A program made the position numbers and the translations under genes. DNA of 64,000 nt from NCBI RefSeq assembly GCF_001278805.1, contig NZ_CP012602.1:3507501-3571500 (forward strand). The letters run 5' to 3'. Below are positions 33,350 through 42,564 of the stretch, in pieces. Below the pieces are notes generated by a model. It was not told where the DNA came from. It searched no databases and was given only the letters and a program-made list of their open reading frames with translations. This DNA is from Bacillus sp. FJAT-18017. Lineage in GTDB: Bacteria; Bacillota; Bacilli; Bacillales; Cytobacillaceae. The stretch's first letter is position 1. Each line of letters starts with the position of its first letter.

Positions 33350-34786
33350 TTACAACTGAAGTGAAATATATTTTATTTCCAGGAATTCGTCGATACCGTG
33401 ATGGCTGCCTTCCCTGCCAAGCCCGCTTTCCTTCATGCCGCCAAATGGCGCCTGGGCCGTTGATGGAAGTGCGTCATTTACTCCAACAATGCCATATTCA
33501 AGATTTTCTGAAAAATAAAATGCCTTCTTTAGTGATTGTGTATATACATAAGCAGCAAGGCCATAAGGTGTATCGTTCGCTCTACGGACGACTTCCTTAT
33601 CCTCCTTGTACGTGCTGACTGGGGCAACGGGTCCGAAAGTTTCCTCCTGCATACAAACCATCTGATCTGTAACACCTGAGAGAATGAGAGGCTGCATGAA
33701 GTAGCCCTTCCCTTCTTCCACCTGGTGTCCAGAAATTATTGTTGCACCCTTCGAAACTGCATCGTCGATATGCCGTTGGACTTTTTCAATGGCCCGGTAA
33801 TCAATTAAAGGTCCAATGTCAACAGATTCACTAAGTCCGTTCCCTACCTTCATTTCCCTGAATGCTGCAGCGAACGCATCAAGAAATTCAGTTTCCCTGC
33901 TTTCGTGAACATAAATCCGATTCGCACATATGCAAGTTTGCCCTGCATTCCGGAATTTGGACTGAATCACCCCTTCTACAGCGGCAAGAATGTCGGCATC
34001 CTCTGCAACAATAAAAGGTGCCAGCCCGCCAAGCTCCAGCGATACCTTTTTGACTGTATCTGCCGCTTTCCTCATCAACAGCTTACCAACTGGTGTTGAA
34101 CCGGTAAACGTAATTTTTTTAACACGAGGATCTTCCATCCAGACATCGGAAACTGCAGCAGCATCGGTTGTTGTCACAATATTAATTACACCAGGCGGAA
34201 TACCTGCTTCCTCCGCACATTCAGCGAGCAGCAAGGCTGTCAGTGGTGTAGCAGGTGCCGGCTTGATGACAGCAGTACAGCCTGCTGCAAGTGCAGGTGC
34301 GATTTTCCTAGTAATCATCGCAGCCGGGAAATTCCAGGGAGTGATGGCAGCAACGACTCCGACCGGTTGTTTCTGGATAAGGATCCGCTTTGATCCGGAT
34401 GAAGCTGGGATTGTTTCACCGTAAATCCGCTTAGCCTCCTCTGCATACCACTTCACAAATGAATTGGCATAGCTAATTTCTCCTCTTGCTTCCTGTAGCG
34501 ATTTTCCTTGTTCAGTCGTAATCATCACAGACAGCTCTTCTTTTCTTTCCTCAATAACCGTATACCATTTTTCGAGTAAGGATGCACGTTCATGGGCGGT
34601 CTTTTTTGACCAAGTTAGAAAAGCTTCGTGTGCCGCGTCGACAGCAAATTTAGCCTGTTCGGGTCCACCATCAGGCACATACCCGACTGGTTCGAGTGTG
34701 GCTGGATTTTCCACCATGAAGCTCTTTTCCATAAAAAGTGGTTCACCGTTTATGTACATTCCTTTCCTTGATTCGGATGTTGTCAT
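33350..34786 (-). CDS. NAD(P)-dependent aldehyde dehydrogenase, succinate-semialdehyde type
   Basis: 478 residues. Active-site Cys is in 'GQTCICANRIYV' and the general-base Glu in 'LELGGLAPFIV'. 'ITPWNFPAAMITRKIAPALA' and 'FTGSTPVGKLL' are the cofactor-binding blocks. Similarity is highest to GabD-type succinate-semialdehyde dehydrogenases, which oxidise succinate semialdehyde to succinate, although related aldehydes are possible. AAAAGGAGGG precedes the ATG. A perfect palindrome just upstream may be its operator. No gabT-like transaminase is adjacent. Confidence 0.85.
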   Translation of the reverse strand: MTTSESRKGMYINGEPLFMEKSFMVENPATLEPVGYVPDGGPEQAKFAVDAAHEAFLTWSKKTAHERASLLEKWYTVIEERKEELSVMITTEQGKSLQEARGEISYANSFVKWYAEEAKRIYGETIPASSGSKRILIQKQPVGVVAAITPWNFPAAMITRKIAPALAAGCTAVIKPAPATPLTALLLAECAEEAGIPPGVINIVTTTDAAAVSDVWMEDPRVKKITFTGSTPVGKLLMRKAADTVKKVSLELGGLAPFIVAEDADILAAVEGVIQSKFRNAGQTCICANRIYVHESRETEFLDAFAAAFREMKVGNGLSESVDIGPLIDYRAIEKVQRHIDDAVSKGATIISGHQVEEGKGYFMQPLILSGVTDQMVCMQEETFGPVAPVSTYKEDKEVVRRANDTPYGLAAYVYTQSLKKAFYFSENLEYGIVGVNDALPSTAQAPFGGMKESGLGREGSHHGIDEFLEIKYISLQL

Positions 34787-34810
34787 TGCAAGCCCTCCTT
34801 TTAAAAAATT

Positions 34811-34826
34811 ATATCACCCGTGATAT
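34811..34826 (-). promoter_or_regulatory. Perfect palindrome, candidate operator
   Basis: ATATCAC-CC-GTGATAT lies 25 bases upstream of the aldehyde dehydrogenase start. It looks like a repressor-binding site, but I cannot name the regulator. Confidence 0.35.
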
Positions 34827-34954
34827 CGTTTTTCCTTAAAGAAGGTTTTCGGGAAATACTCCAAACGCAGTGGGGATTTAGTACTTTTTCAGTATTTAAT
34901 CACATCATGATGTTGGTTATTATTAATTGAAAGCCCTTACATTTTGGAGGAGAT

Positions 34955-36787
34955 ATGATGATGCACTGGAGGCATTTTCGTCTTGGATTTACATTTATGC
35001 TTCTTATCAATCTATTAATCGCCCCGTCCCTGGTCCAAGCAACTTATAAAACTATAAAACCAAAAGTATCTTACCCGCTTAAACAATGGGAAGCTGTTTC
35101 CTACGACAGGCCAGAACAATACTCCAGCTTTACAACCAAAAAGGATATTTTTATAAAGATGCGGGATGGTATCAATCTTGCTGCTGACGTACATCTTCCG
35201 AACGGTCCTGGTCCCTTTCCTGTCATCTTGACACAAACGCCCTATAACAAAAACATGAATAGCAGTGAAAATCTTAATGAGTACTTTATTAAGCGCGGCT
35301 ATGTCCATTTGGTCATCGATGTCCGCGGTACCGGCTCATCCCAGGGAACGTGGGATTCATTTGGTGAGTCTGAGCAGCTTGATGGTAAAGAGCTTGTTGA
35401 ATGGGCGGCATCACAGCAGTGGAGCAATGGCAAAGTGGGTTTGTACGGATCTTCGTATCGGGCAATTAACCAGCTGTTGACTGCTGCCCACCAGCCAGAA
35501 GGCCTTAAAGCAATCTTTCCAATTGTCCCAATGGGAGATATGTACCGCGACATCCTTATGTCCGGAGGCACCGTTAATACCGGCTTCATCCCACTCTGGC
35601 TTGGCCTTGTTACCGGCAGCGGTTTGATGCCGCCAACCTATACTCTCTCCGAACCAATCTTGGCATCGACGGTTCTGTTGGGGCATGCCGGGCAGACAAC
35701 AGGTTTCCCAATAGGCACTTTGGCATCAGTCCTGACAGGCGGAGAATTTGCGTATGATGGGCCCCAAGCTTGGATGCGTTCGCCGCTAAGCGTCGCTGAC
35801 CGTATCAAAGTTCCGGCCTTTTTCGCAGGCGGATTGCATGATTTATTTCAAAGGGGAACACCTCTTTTATATGAACGGCTTAAGGCCAATGGAATACAGA
35901 CTAAGCTTTTGATGGGAAACTGGACACATGGAAACTATGGAAGCGGCCTGCCGGCAGATAATGTACCGACTCTTGACCATTTGGCACTGAGATGGTTCGA
36001 TCAGTATTTGAAAGGAATCAATACTAACATCGGCAGCATTCCGGATGTGACTCAATATGTTATTGGCGAAGATAAGTTTGTAGTCCAGCCGGGATGGCCG
36101 CATCAAGTGGCATCTGCACAGCGATACTATCTCAGAGCAGGAGGCCTTTTAACGAAAGAAACTCCTTCCTCACTCGAAATGTCGAAATCAATGCTTCAGC
36201 AGCCGGTGAATGGAATCTGTTCAGGGAGCACAAATCAATGGATGGCTGGTATACCGGATCCAATTCCATGTACAAAGGATAACCGGTTAACCGAATTGAC
36301 CGAGCTAACCTACACCACCGCACCGGCAAGTAGTGATTTACGCGTCTCCGGTCCAATTGCAGCCAAAATTTTTGCAAAAACAACGGCTAGGGAACTTGTC
36401 CTTTCGGTCCGTGTCACGGATGTCGCACCCGATGGGTCCTCCCGTGAAATTACTGCCGGCTGGCTTGCAGCCTCACACCGCGCTGTTGATGAAAGCAAGA
36501 GCCGCTTCCTTGACGGACAAATGATTCAGCCGTGGCATACTTTCACAAAGGAGGCAGCAATGGAGGTAACACCCAATGAGGTGATGGAGCTGAACGTGGA
36601 AATATTCCCCTCCAACTTTGTTATAAAAGAAGGGCACAAGCTTCGGGTTGCGATAGGCCCGAGTGACTTCCCGCATTCAATGTCACCTGCACCGCAGCTC
36701 TTGAATCAGCTGGGCGGGATTGCGACAATAATGAACACGAAACAATACCCTTCTTCGATTGTCCTGCCTGTCCTTCAGGAACATTAA
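34955..36787 (+). CDS. Secreted CocE/NonD-family alpha/beta hydrolase (X-Pro dipeptidyl-peptidase-like)
   Basis: 610 residues. Signal peptide of about 28 residues ('FMLLINLLIAPSLVQATY'). The S15-type alpha/beta hydrolase part (about 60-340) begins 'IKMRDGINLAADVHLP', with 'DVRGTGSSQGTWDSFGESEQ' and the nucleophile elbow 'GLYGSSYRAINQLLTA' (family consensus G-x-S-Y-x-G, here followed by Arg-Ala). The acid lies near 'FAGGLHDLFQRGTPLLYERL' and the His in 'GNWTHGNYGSG'. A C-terminal beta-sandwich domain ends 'RVAIGPSDFPHS'. It hydrolyses esters, amides or acyl-peptides; the substrate is unknown. Start ATG follows GGAGGAG. Confidence 0.82.
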   Translation: MMMHWRHFRLGFTFMLLINLLIAPSLVQATYKTIKPKVSYPLKQWEAVSYDRPEQYSSFTTKKDIFIKMRDGINLAADVHLPNGPGPFPVILTQTPYNKNMNSSENLNEYFIKRGYVHLVIDVRGTGSSQGTWDSFGESEQLDGKELVEWAASQQWSNGKVGLYGSSYRAINQLLTAAHQPEGLKAIFPIVPMGDMYRDILMSGGTVNTGFIPLWLGLVTGSGLMPPTYTLSEPILASTVLLGHAGQTTGFPIGTLASVLTGGEFAYDGPQAWMRSPLSVADRIKVPAFFAGGLHDLFQRGTPLLYERLKANGIQTKLLMGNWTHGNYGSGLPADNVPTLDHLALRWFDQYLKGINTNIGSIPDVTQYVIGEDKFVVQPGWPHQVASAQRYYLRAGGLLTKETPSSLEMSKSMLQQPVNGICSGSTNQWMAGIPDPIPCTKDNRLTELTELTYTTAPASSDLRVSGPIAAKIFAKTTARELVLSVRVTDVAPDGSSREITAGWLAASHRAVDESKSRFLDGQMIQPWHTFTKEAAMEVTPNEVMELNVEIFPSNFVIKEGHKLRVAIGPSDFPHSMSPAPQLLNQLGGIATIMNTKQYPSSIVLPVLQEH

Positions 36788-36829
36788 AGGAAGTGACGTA
36801 TGGATGACCATACGTCACTTCCTTTTTTG
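36787..36829. terminator. Bidirectional intrinsic terminator
   Basis: Perfect 17-bp inverted repeat (36787-36803 with 36808-36824) with a 4-base loop, then TTTTTT. It directly follows the hydrolase stop codon and faces the TetR-type gene. Confidence 0.92.
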
Positions 36830-36834
36830 TTTGG

Positions 36835-37383
36835 TTATAGTTTATTCAGGATAGTCGGAGCTGCCAATTTAATAAATTCCTCTGGAGGAAGTTCGCTATT
36901 CCTTTTCCACTCGACAGAAGCACCATATAGCCCCCAGCTTAACATGGCAGCTGTTAACTTTAATTCCGATTCCGTTTTCGTCGAATGCTTTTTTGCCAGC
37001 ATATTGTACAAAATGATTTCAATCTGCTCTCTAATAATTCGAGCGATCGTATCTTGATAACCGGCATGGCAGCGGTTTGACAAAGTCATTTGGAAATTGG
37101 TGATAGCCAGGAACATACTGACAAGTGCAGCCTCATCGAGTTCCTTATCAGTGAAGTCCTTGTCATTCAATTTGATCTGCAATACCTCAGACAGAACTTT
37201 TTCAAGAAGGTCGTATTTATCCTCGAAGTGATAATAAAACGTAGCCCGGTTGATCATTGCCTCGGTTGTTAAATCTTTTATTGTAATATCCTTAAAATCC
37301 TTCTTCCCTGACAATTCGATAAAAGAATCCATAATCAGCTTACGGGTTCTGAGAATTCTTGGGTCGGTTTTTAACTCTTCCAC
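36835..37383 (-). CDS. TetR/AcrR-family transcriptional regulator
   Basis: 182 residues. N-terminal helix-turn-helix domain (about 8-60): 'TRKLIMDSFIELSGKKDFKD', 'ITIKDLTTEAMINRATFYYH' and 'FEDKYDLLEKVL'. The C-terminal ligand-binding part resembles the TetR_C_33/AcrR-like family of Bacillus regulators. It is divergent from the DsbA-family gene by 173 bases, which could be its target. Effector and operator are not visible. Confidence 0.9.
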   Translation of the reverse strand: MEELKTDPRILRTRKLIMDSFIELSGKKDFKDITIKDLTTEAMINRATFYYHFEDKYDLLEKVLSEVLQIKLNDKDFTDKELDEAALVSMFLAITNFQMTLSNRCHAGYQDTIARIIREQIEIILYNMLAKKHSTKTESELKLTAAMLSWGLYGASVEWKRNSELPPEEFIKLAAPTILNKL

Positions 37384-37555
37384 TATGTGTCACCTACTTT
37401 TTCAACAATTTTCCGAATGTGTTGGATATACGACAGACCTGAAAAACTATTGGTTTTGATGATATTTATTATCCCCTACAATATAGTTGAAGGCAAAGAA
37501 CCAGCTTCCAAATCTGATTCTACTAGTAAACTAAAATGAAAGCGGGGAGATAATT

Positions 37556-38482
37556 GTGGAAAGAAACAATAATATGGTTTGTGACATGGAGACAGGTGTT
37601 TGTGGGCCAGCTGAAGACAATGGCATTGAAATGATTAACTTCAATCAACCTAAGAAAACAATCAATCTTTACTATGTGACCGATCCAATTTGCTCACATT
37701 GCTGGGCGCTCGAGCCCGTGCTGCGCCGCTTTATCGAGCAGTATGGCGATGTTTTCAAAATCCAAACGGTTATGGGAGGTTTGTTGGAAAAATGGGGAGA
37801 CGGACCTATCGACCCCGCAAATGGAATCTTTAAACCTGCCGATGTTGCCGGCCATTGGAGAGAAGTTGGTGAGTACTCCCGGATGCCAATTGACGGTTCA
37901 CTGATGATTGACAATCCGGTTCAATCATCCTTCCCTCCTTCCCGGGTTTTTAAAGTCATTCAGCTAAACCATGGTGATGAACTTGCCACTGAATACTTAA
38001 GACGGGCACGGGAGGAGCTTTTCGCCTTTAACAAAAACATTTCCGATGATTCAGTCCTGGTTGGAATCGTCAATAGCCTCGAACTTAATGGACAGGCCAT
38101 TGTGGGGGAGGCCAACCAGCCGGCCGGACACCAGCTTTTAAATGAAGATTTTGCACTTTCGAGAAGCCTCGGCGTAAGAGGATTTCCAACGATCATTATG
38201 ATGAACGAAGAAAATAAAGGTGTTAAGATGGTCGGCGCACGCCCGCTGGACTACTACGTTGACGGATTAAAGCAGGTCCTTGGCACTGAAGAGGTTCAGG
38301 TGAAGCAAGTGCCACTTCTTTCCTCCCTTCTGAAAAAAGAAAAGCTGCTGTTTTCTAAAGAAATAGAAGTGATGTATGACATCGAAAAATCTGATGTTGC
38401 TGCTTTTATAAAGAAAGAACTTTCACCAGGAAGTTATCAGGCAAACGAAATCCTTGGGGAAATGTATTATACAACGAACTAA
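37556..38482 (+). CDS. DsbA-family thiol protein, SpxH/FrnE-like
   Basis: 308 residues, cytoplasmic (no signal peptide). An N-terminal Cys pair ('MVCDMETGVCGP') precedes a thioredoxin-like domain with active-site 'DPICSHCWALEP' (about residues 42-53) and the cis-Pro region 'SRSLGVRGFPTIIMMNEENK'. A C-terminal helical tail of about 65 residues recalls the extra domain of SpxH/YjbH, the adaptor that presents Spx to ClpXP. It may act as a thiol oxidoreductase or adaptor. Start is GTG with GGGGAG upstream. It is divergent from a TetR-type regulator gene. Confidence 0.7.
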   Translation: MERNNNMVCDMETGVCGPAEDNGIEMINFNQPKKTINLYYVTDPICSHCWALEPVLRRFIEQYGDVFKIQTVMGGLLEKWGDGPIDPANGIFKPADVAGHWREVGEYSRMPIDGSLMIDNPVQSSFPPSRVFKVIQLNHGDELATEYLRRAREELFAFNKNISDDSVLVGIVNSLELNGQAIVGEANQPAGHQLLNEDFALSRSLGVRGFPTIIMMNEENKGVKMVGARPLDYYVDGLKQVLGTEEVQVKQVPLLSSLLKKEKLLFSKEIEVMYDIEKSDVAAFIKKELSPGSYQANEILGEMYYTTN

Positions 38483-38490
38483 ATACAAAA

Positions 38491-38526
38491 AGAACTCGTC
38501 CTGGGTTTTTGAACCGGACGAGTTCT
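38491..38526. terminator. Bidirectional intrinsic terminator
   Basis: AGAACTCGTCC / GGACGAGTTCT perfect 11-bp stem between convergent genes. Confidence 0.9.
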
Positions 38527-38528
38527 CT

Positions 38529-41500
38529 TTAGATAGACAGGATTTCCCTGATATCTTCTTCTGTAAGCGTTGTTGTTCCCTTTTCCCCATTATCAATAAG
38601 TTCTTCAACAAGATGACGTTTTTTCTCCTGCAATTCGTTCATTTTTTCCTCAATTGTGCCTCGAGTGATCAGCTTAATAACCTGGACAGCATTTTTCTGG
38701 CCCATGCGGTGTGCCCTGTCCGCAGCCTGTTCCTCGACTGCAGGATTCCACCATAAGTCATATAAAATAACCGTGTCGGCTCCGGCCAGATTTAGTCCGG
38801 TACCACCAGCTTTCAGGCTGATCAGGAAAAAATCACGCTCTCCTTCATTGAATCGATTACACACATCGACTCGTTCCTCAGGAGGCGTTTGGCCGTCAAG
38901 GTAAAAGAAAGGCAGTCCCTGATAGGTAAATTCTTTGCGAATCAACTCAAGCATTTTCGTAAATTGAGAGAATATCAGTACCCGTCTCCCTGATTGCCTG
39001 CATTCATCGACAATTTCGAGCAGCTGTTCAAATTTCGCAGAGCGCCCCTGATAATCTTCCATAAATAGTGACGGGTGGCAGCATATTTGCCGCAGCCTCG
39101 TCAATCCGGCAAGAATTTTGATCTTGTTCTTCCTGATTGTTTCTTTATCAAGATGCTTTAATGTCTGAAGACGGAGCTTTGATAAAAATGCTGCATATAG
39201 CTTCTTCTGGTCAGGGAGCAATTCAATTGATTCGACTGTTTCCAATTTTTCAGGAAGCTCGGCTAGCACATCTTCCTTGATCCTCCTTAGCATAAAAGGA
39301 CGAATTCTCCGCGCAATCTGCTTTCTCGTCAGGTGGCTGTATTCCCGAAGGCCCTGGAACAATTCCGGAAAGACAATGTGAAAAATCGCCCATAATTCCT
39401 CTACCGAATTTTCGATTGGCGTACCGGTTAAAGCAAATTTATGGTTTGCTCTAATTTTTTTCACTGCCCGGAATGTCTGTGTGGTTGGATTTTTAAAAGC
39501 CTGTGCCTCATCAAAAAAGGCACTGTGGAACGATTGCCCTTCATACCATCCGAGGTCTTTCCGGAGCAAAGTATAGGTGGTAATAAGCACATCCACATCG
39601 CCGAGATTATTCTCCAGCTTTTGTCTTTCCTCTCTATTCCCATCAACTAAAATTGCATTGATTTCTGGTGCAAACTTGAGGAATTCATTCAGCCAATTGT
39701 ATGTGACGGCAGTCGGACAAACAATCAAAGCATGACTGTTGTTCATCCGAATCTCAGGGAGCACGGACAGAATAAACGAAATGCTTTGCAGCGTTTTCCC
39801 TAGTCCCATGTCATCGGCAAGGATCCCTCCAAAACCATATTCGGCCAGCCTTTTCATCCACTGATATCCCGCAGCTTGATAGTCTCTAAGCGTTGCTTCA
39901 AGCGAAGGCGGCAGTGGATAAGCCGCTTCGGTTCCGGCCATATCAAGGAAAGTCCGAAATGAATCTTCAAATTGAAAAACGTTTGCTTCGTCCGGCCCGT
40001 CAAGCATCCGCAAGCCTTCGAGAAGCGGCACGTTCAAACCTTCTTCAAGGTCCGCCGTCTGGATTGGTCCTGCTTTCAGAAATCGTTGAATTTCTTCGAA
40101 CTCGCGTGTCTCGAGAGACATCAGCGCACCATCCCGTAACCGGTAGTACTTACGTTTCACTTCAAGCGCAGCGAGAACATTCTTAATTTCCTGTTCAGAT
40201 ATCCCTGTCAGTTCAAACTTGAATTCCAGCCAGTTTGTACGCTCTTTCTTCACTTTTACGCTGATCCTTGGCTGCAGATTCTCCCGGAAAATCCTGTTCC
40301 TGACCGAAGTCGTCGCATATACCTGGGTAAGCTTTTGCAGCCTTGGGAGGATATGATATAAGAACTCATACTCCAGTTCCTCATTATGCAAAAAATAACC
40401 GCCTTCGGTCTTTGCAAATGAGCTTTCCTCCATTATTTCAAGTATTTCATGTTCTTTTACCCAATTGCGGATCACTCCGGGACTTGAATCCATCGCATTG
40501 CCATCAAGAGGATCAATTAAATGATGCCCGTAATGAAATTCAAGCCCGGCAAGCAGCCGGTTTTTCACACGATCAAGATAAAGCTTGGCGACCAGTGGCT
40601 TTCGTTCGTAGCTAGACATGGACTCCTGAATTTGAATAGTTCCAAGATTCCTCAAAGCCGGAACAATTTTTTCCTGAAAATAAGCCGTCTGATCCTCTGA
40701 TACCGGAATTCCGCCTGAAGCAGATCCCTTCATCAGCACTTGAAGTTCGGAGAGTGTCGCGGCTTCTTCCGGTGTAAGCTGGATCAGCTTCCCATCTGAA
40801 AAAACAGCGTCATATGCTTCCAACAGGAAAAGCCGGTCCATTCCTTCTATTACTAAGTAATTTCTTCCTGGTTCAGTTTCAGATAGTTCTATTTTTAAAG
40901 GAAGAGGCCCTTTGGATACATTGAACCCTTTGTATTCCATTCCATCGATAATTAGCTTTACATCTTGTGCCTTTTCGAGAAGCTGGGTGGCTTGGTGCCA
41001 GGCGGATGGAGGTATCAATAGTGACGGGCCAGTTACTTTAGCTTCCGCTCCCACTATTGCTTTCTCATCCTCATAAATTTTTATTAATACCTGAAGAAAA
41101 TCATCCGCTTCTTTTTCAAAGCAATGAAGAGCCGGATTGTATAGAGCTGCGGAATTCATAGTGCCGGATTGTACCTGTTCAAGAAATTGGCGGATGTCCT
41201 CGGTGGACTTTTCAAATAGAGAAATTTCAATTCCGAGCATCCATCTCCCATTCACTAGTTTAACGGGATTTACGATAAATACAGGATTCAGCACTTCCCT
41301 TGTCTCAAAGTGAAGCTGCTTGCGGCTTTTTAGCTTTGATTGGTTCCTGAGCAGGCTCTGAAAGTTGTTTGCCGTACCCGGCTGTGAAACAGGATTTACC
41401 TTCTGTTCATTCGGCTTTTCCGACAGGGCAAGAAGCACTGCTGCAACATGCTGGCACTCCTGCCGCACTGATGCAAGTGACGGACAACTGCACGATGTCT

Positions 41501-41717
41501 GGAATCCCCCTTTTCCATTGGATTCGACAAGTACATGAAAATCCTCCGCACCTTTAACAATTGCTGAACAGTTTGTACCGGTAAGAGACTGGATAACCAC
41601 TTTATTCGCCTGGTAAAATGCCGTACCCCTTTTTAAGGACACGACTCCACAGCGATCTTTAATCATTGATTGAGTAACTTTTATAGTCAAGGAGTGTTTC
41701 GTTCCTTCCGTTTTCAT
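38529..41717 (-). CDS. SNF2-family DEAD-like helicase with N-terminal SWIM zinc finger
   Basis: 1062 residues. SWIM zinc finger C-x-C-x9-C-x-H at residues 76-90. A middle region (about 130-600) is the bacterial SNF2-associated domain. The C-terminal motor has Walker A 'LADDMGLGKTLQSISF', the DEAQ box, 'KFALTGTPIENSVEELW', 'LIFSQFTKMLELI' and motif VI 'ADRAHRMGQKNAVQVIKLI'. It couples ATP hydrolysis to movement on double-stranded DNA or remodelling of DNA-bound proteins. Orthologues (B. subtilis YwqA type) are common and implicated in DNA repair or transcription. Another SWIM protein lies 10 kb away. Confidence 0.9.
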   Translation of the reverse strand: MKTEGTKHSLTIKVTQSMIKDRCGVVSLKRGTAFYQANKVVIQSLTGTNCSAIVKGAEDFHVLVESNGKGGFQTSCSCPSLASVRQECQHVAAVLLALSEKPNEQKVNPVSQPGTANNFQSLLRNQSKLKSRKQLHFETREVLNPVFIVNPVKLVNGRWMLGIEISLFEKSTEDIRQFLEQVQSGTMNSAALYNPALHCFEKEADDFLQVLIKIYEDEKAIVGAEAKVTGPSLLIPPSAWHQATQLLEKAQDVKLIIDGMEYKGFNVSKGPLPLKIELSETEPGRNYLVIEGMDRLFLLEAYDAVFSDGKLIQLTPEEAATLSELQVLMKGSASGGIPVSEDQTAYFQEKIVPALRNLGTIQIQESMSSYERKPLVAKLYLDRVKNRLLAGLEFHYGHHLIDPLDGNAMDSSPGVIRNWVKEHEILEIMEESSFAKTEGGYFLHNEELEYEFLYHILPRLQKLTQVYATTSVRNRIFRENLQPRISVKVKKERTNWLEFKFELTGISEQEIKNVLAALEVKRKYYRLRDGALMSLETREFEEIQRFLKAGPIQTADLEEGLNVPLLEGLRMLDGPDEANVFQFEDSFRTFLDMAGTEAAYPLPPSLEATLRDYQAAGYQWMKRLAEYGFGGILADDMGLGKTLQSISFILSVLPEIRMNNSHALIVCPTAVTYNWLNEFLKFAPEINAILVDGNREERQKLENNLGDVDVLITTYTLLRKDLGWYEGQSFHSAFFDEAQAFKNPTTQTFRAVKKIRANHKFALTGTPIENSVEELWAIFHIVFPELFQGLREYSHLTRKQIARRIRPFMLRRIKEDVLAELPEKLETVESIELLPDQKKLYAAFLSKLRLQTLKHLDKETIRKNKIKILAGLTRLRQICCHPSLFMEDYQGRSAKFEQLLEIVDECRQSGRRVLIFSQFTKMLELIRKEFTYQGLPFFYLDGQTPPEERVDVCNRFNEGERDFFLISLKAGGTGLNLAGADTVILYDLWWNPAVEEQAADRAHRMGQKNAVQVIKLITRGTIEEKMNELQEKKRHLVEELIDNGEKGTTTLTEEDIREILSI

Positions 41718-41729
41718 TCCAAAGTAACT

Positions 41730-42320
41730 TTAATTATAGCCTGTTGGGATATTTGTTTCCAGGGAAGGTGTTTTTGAGTTCCGCTTTAGATTAAGGAAGG
41801 AAAGGTAATTTTCTGTTTTGGGGGGTGGATAATGGGAAAGAAGCTTAGTTGTAGTAACAATTGTGGATTTTCCGCTCATACAATATGCCGTTATACTGCT
41901 CCAGGGGTACTCTTCAGTTTGTTCCGCAAGGCCTGCCTTGATGGGGTTAAGATGGATATACCGGCTTAGTTCTAGTTCGTATCTAGGGTTGGTAACTAGA
42001 AAGGACTTATATCTTCTCTCGAAAACATAACCGCTATGTCGATGCTTTTTATTAAAATACCTGGCATACCCGGCATTTATAGCTTGCATGATGTTACTAA
42101 GAGGGTGATCAATCGTTTCAATCTGAAGATGAACATGGTTTGGCATAATACAATAAGAATGAAGCTTAAATGGATATCTTTGCTGAGCCATTTTAACGAA
42201 ATCGAGATACATCTCTCTGTCCTCATCAGTATGAAATAATATTGTTCGCCGGATTCCCCTGCTAATGACATGAAACGCACCTTTAAACCAGACTCGATTC
42301 CTTCCAGACAAGCGCATCAC
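41730..42320 (-). CDS. REP-associated tyrosine transposase (RAYT, Y1_Tnp/IS200-like)
   Basis: 196 residues. HUH nuclease core with 'PNHVHLQI' (His62 and His64) and the catalytic Tyr in 'NAGYARYFNKKHRHSGYVFE' (Tyr85 or 88), followed by 'RYKSFL', 'YIHLNPIKAGL' and 'YPWSSI', the RAYT signatures. Such enzymes nick and rejoin single-stranded DNA at palindromic REP sequences and are usually single-copy domesticated transposases. The adjacent four-copy palindromic array, upstream of the gene, is the likely substrate. Only 12 bases separate it from the helicase gene start, on the same strand. Confidence 0.88.
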   Translation of the reverse strand: MMRLSGRNRVWFKGAFHVISRGIRRTILFHTDEDREMYLDFVKMAQQRYPFKLHSYCIMPNHVHLQIETIDHPLSNIMQAINAGYARYFNKKHRHSGYVFERRYKSFLVTNPRYELELSRYIHLNPIKAGLAEQTEEYPWSSITAYCMSGKSTIVTTTKLLSHYPPPKTENYLSFLNLKRNSKTPSLETNIPTGYN

Positions 42321-42564
42321 AACCTTTTTAAATTTTTTATAATGGAATGATGAGTGGAGAGTTTCTAAAGAATTGTAGAAATTTAGGAGGATTTACACGG
42401 TTATTATTTCTCTTTTCAAAAGCTATTTCCTTCTTTTTTAAAAATATTTTCGCCAGTAAATACTATTGAAAATTAGTATTGCACGGTTGGTTAGGAATAG
42501 GCTGCTCCCTTAATGATAAAGTGCTTTTAATTTACTAATATTCAAGTGGATTGGCTATTAAGTC
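42321..42564. other. Stretch between the RAYT gene and the repeat array
   Basis: About 245 AT-rich bases. It includes the promoter region of the RAYT gene on the minus strand and a partial precursor of the repeat array near its end. No ORF of note. Confidence 0.4.

Noticed and set aside
36094..36383. Frames overlapping the CocE-like hydrolase on both strands
   Set aside because: The main frame is continuous for 610 codons with a signal peptide and catalytic motifs; the others lack ribosome-binding sites.
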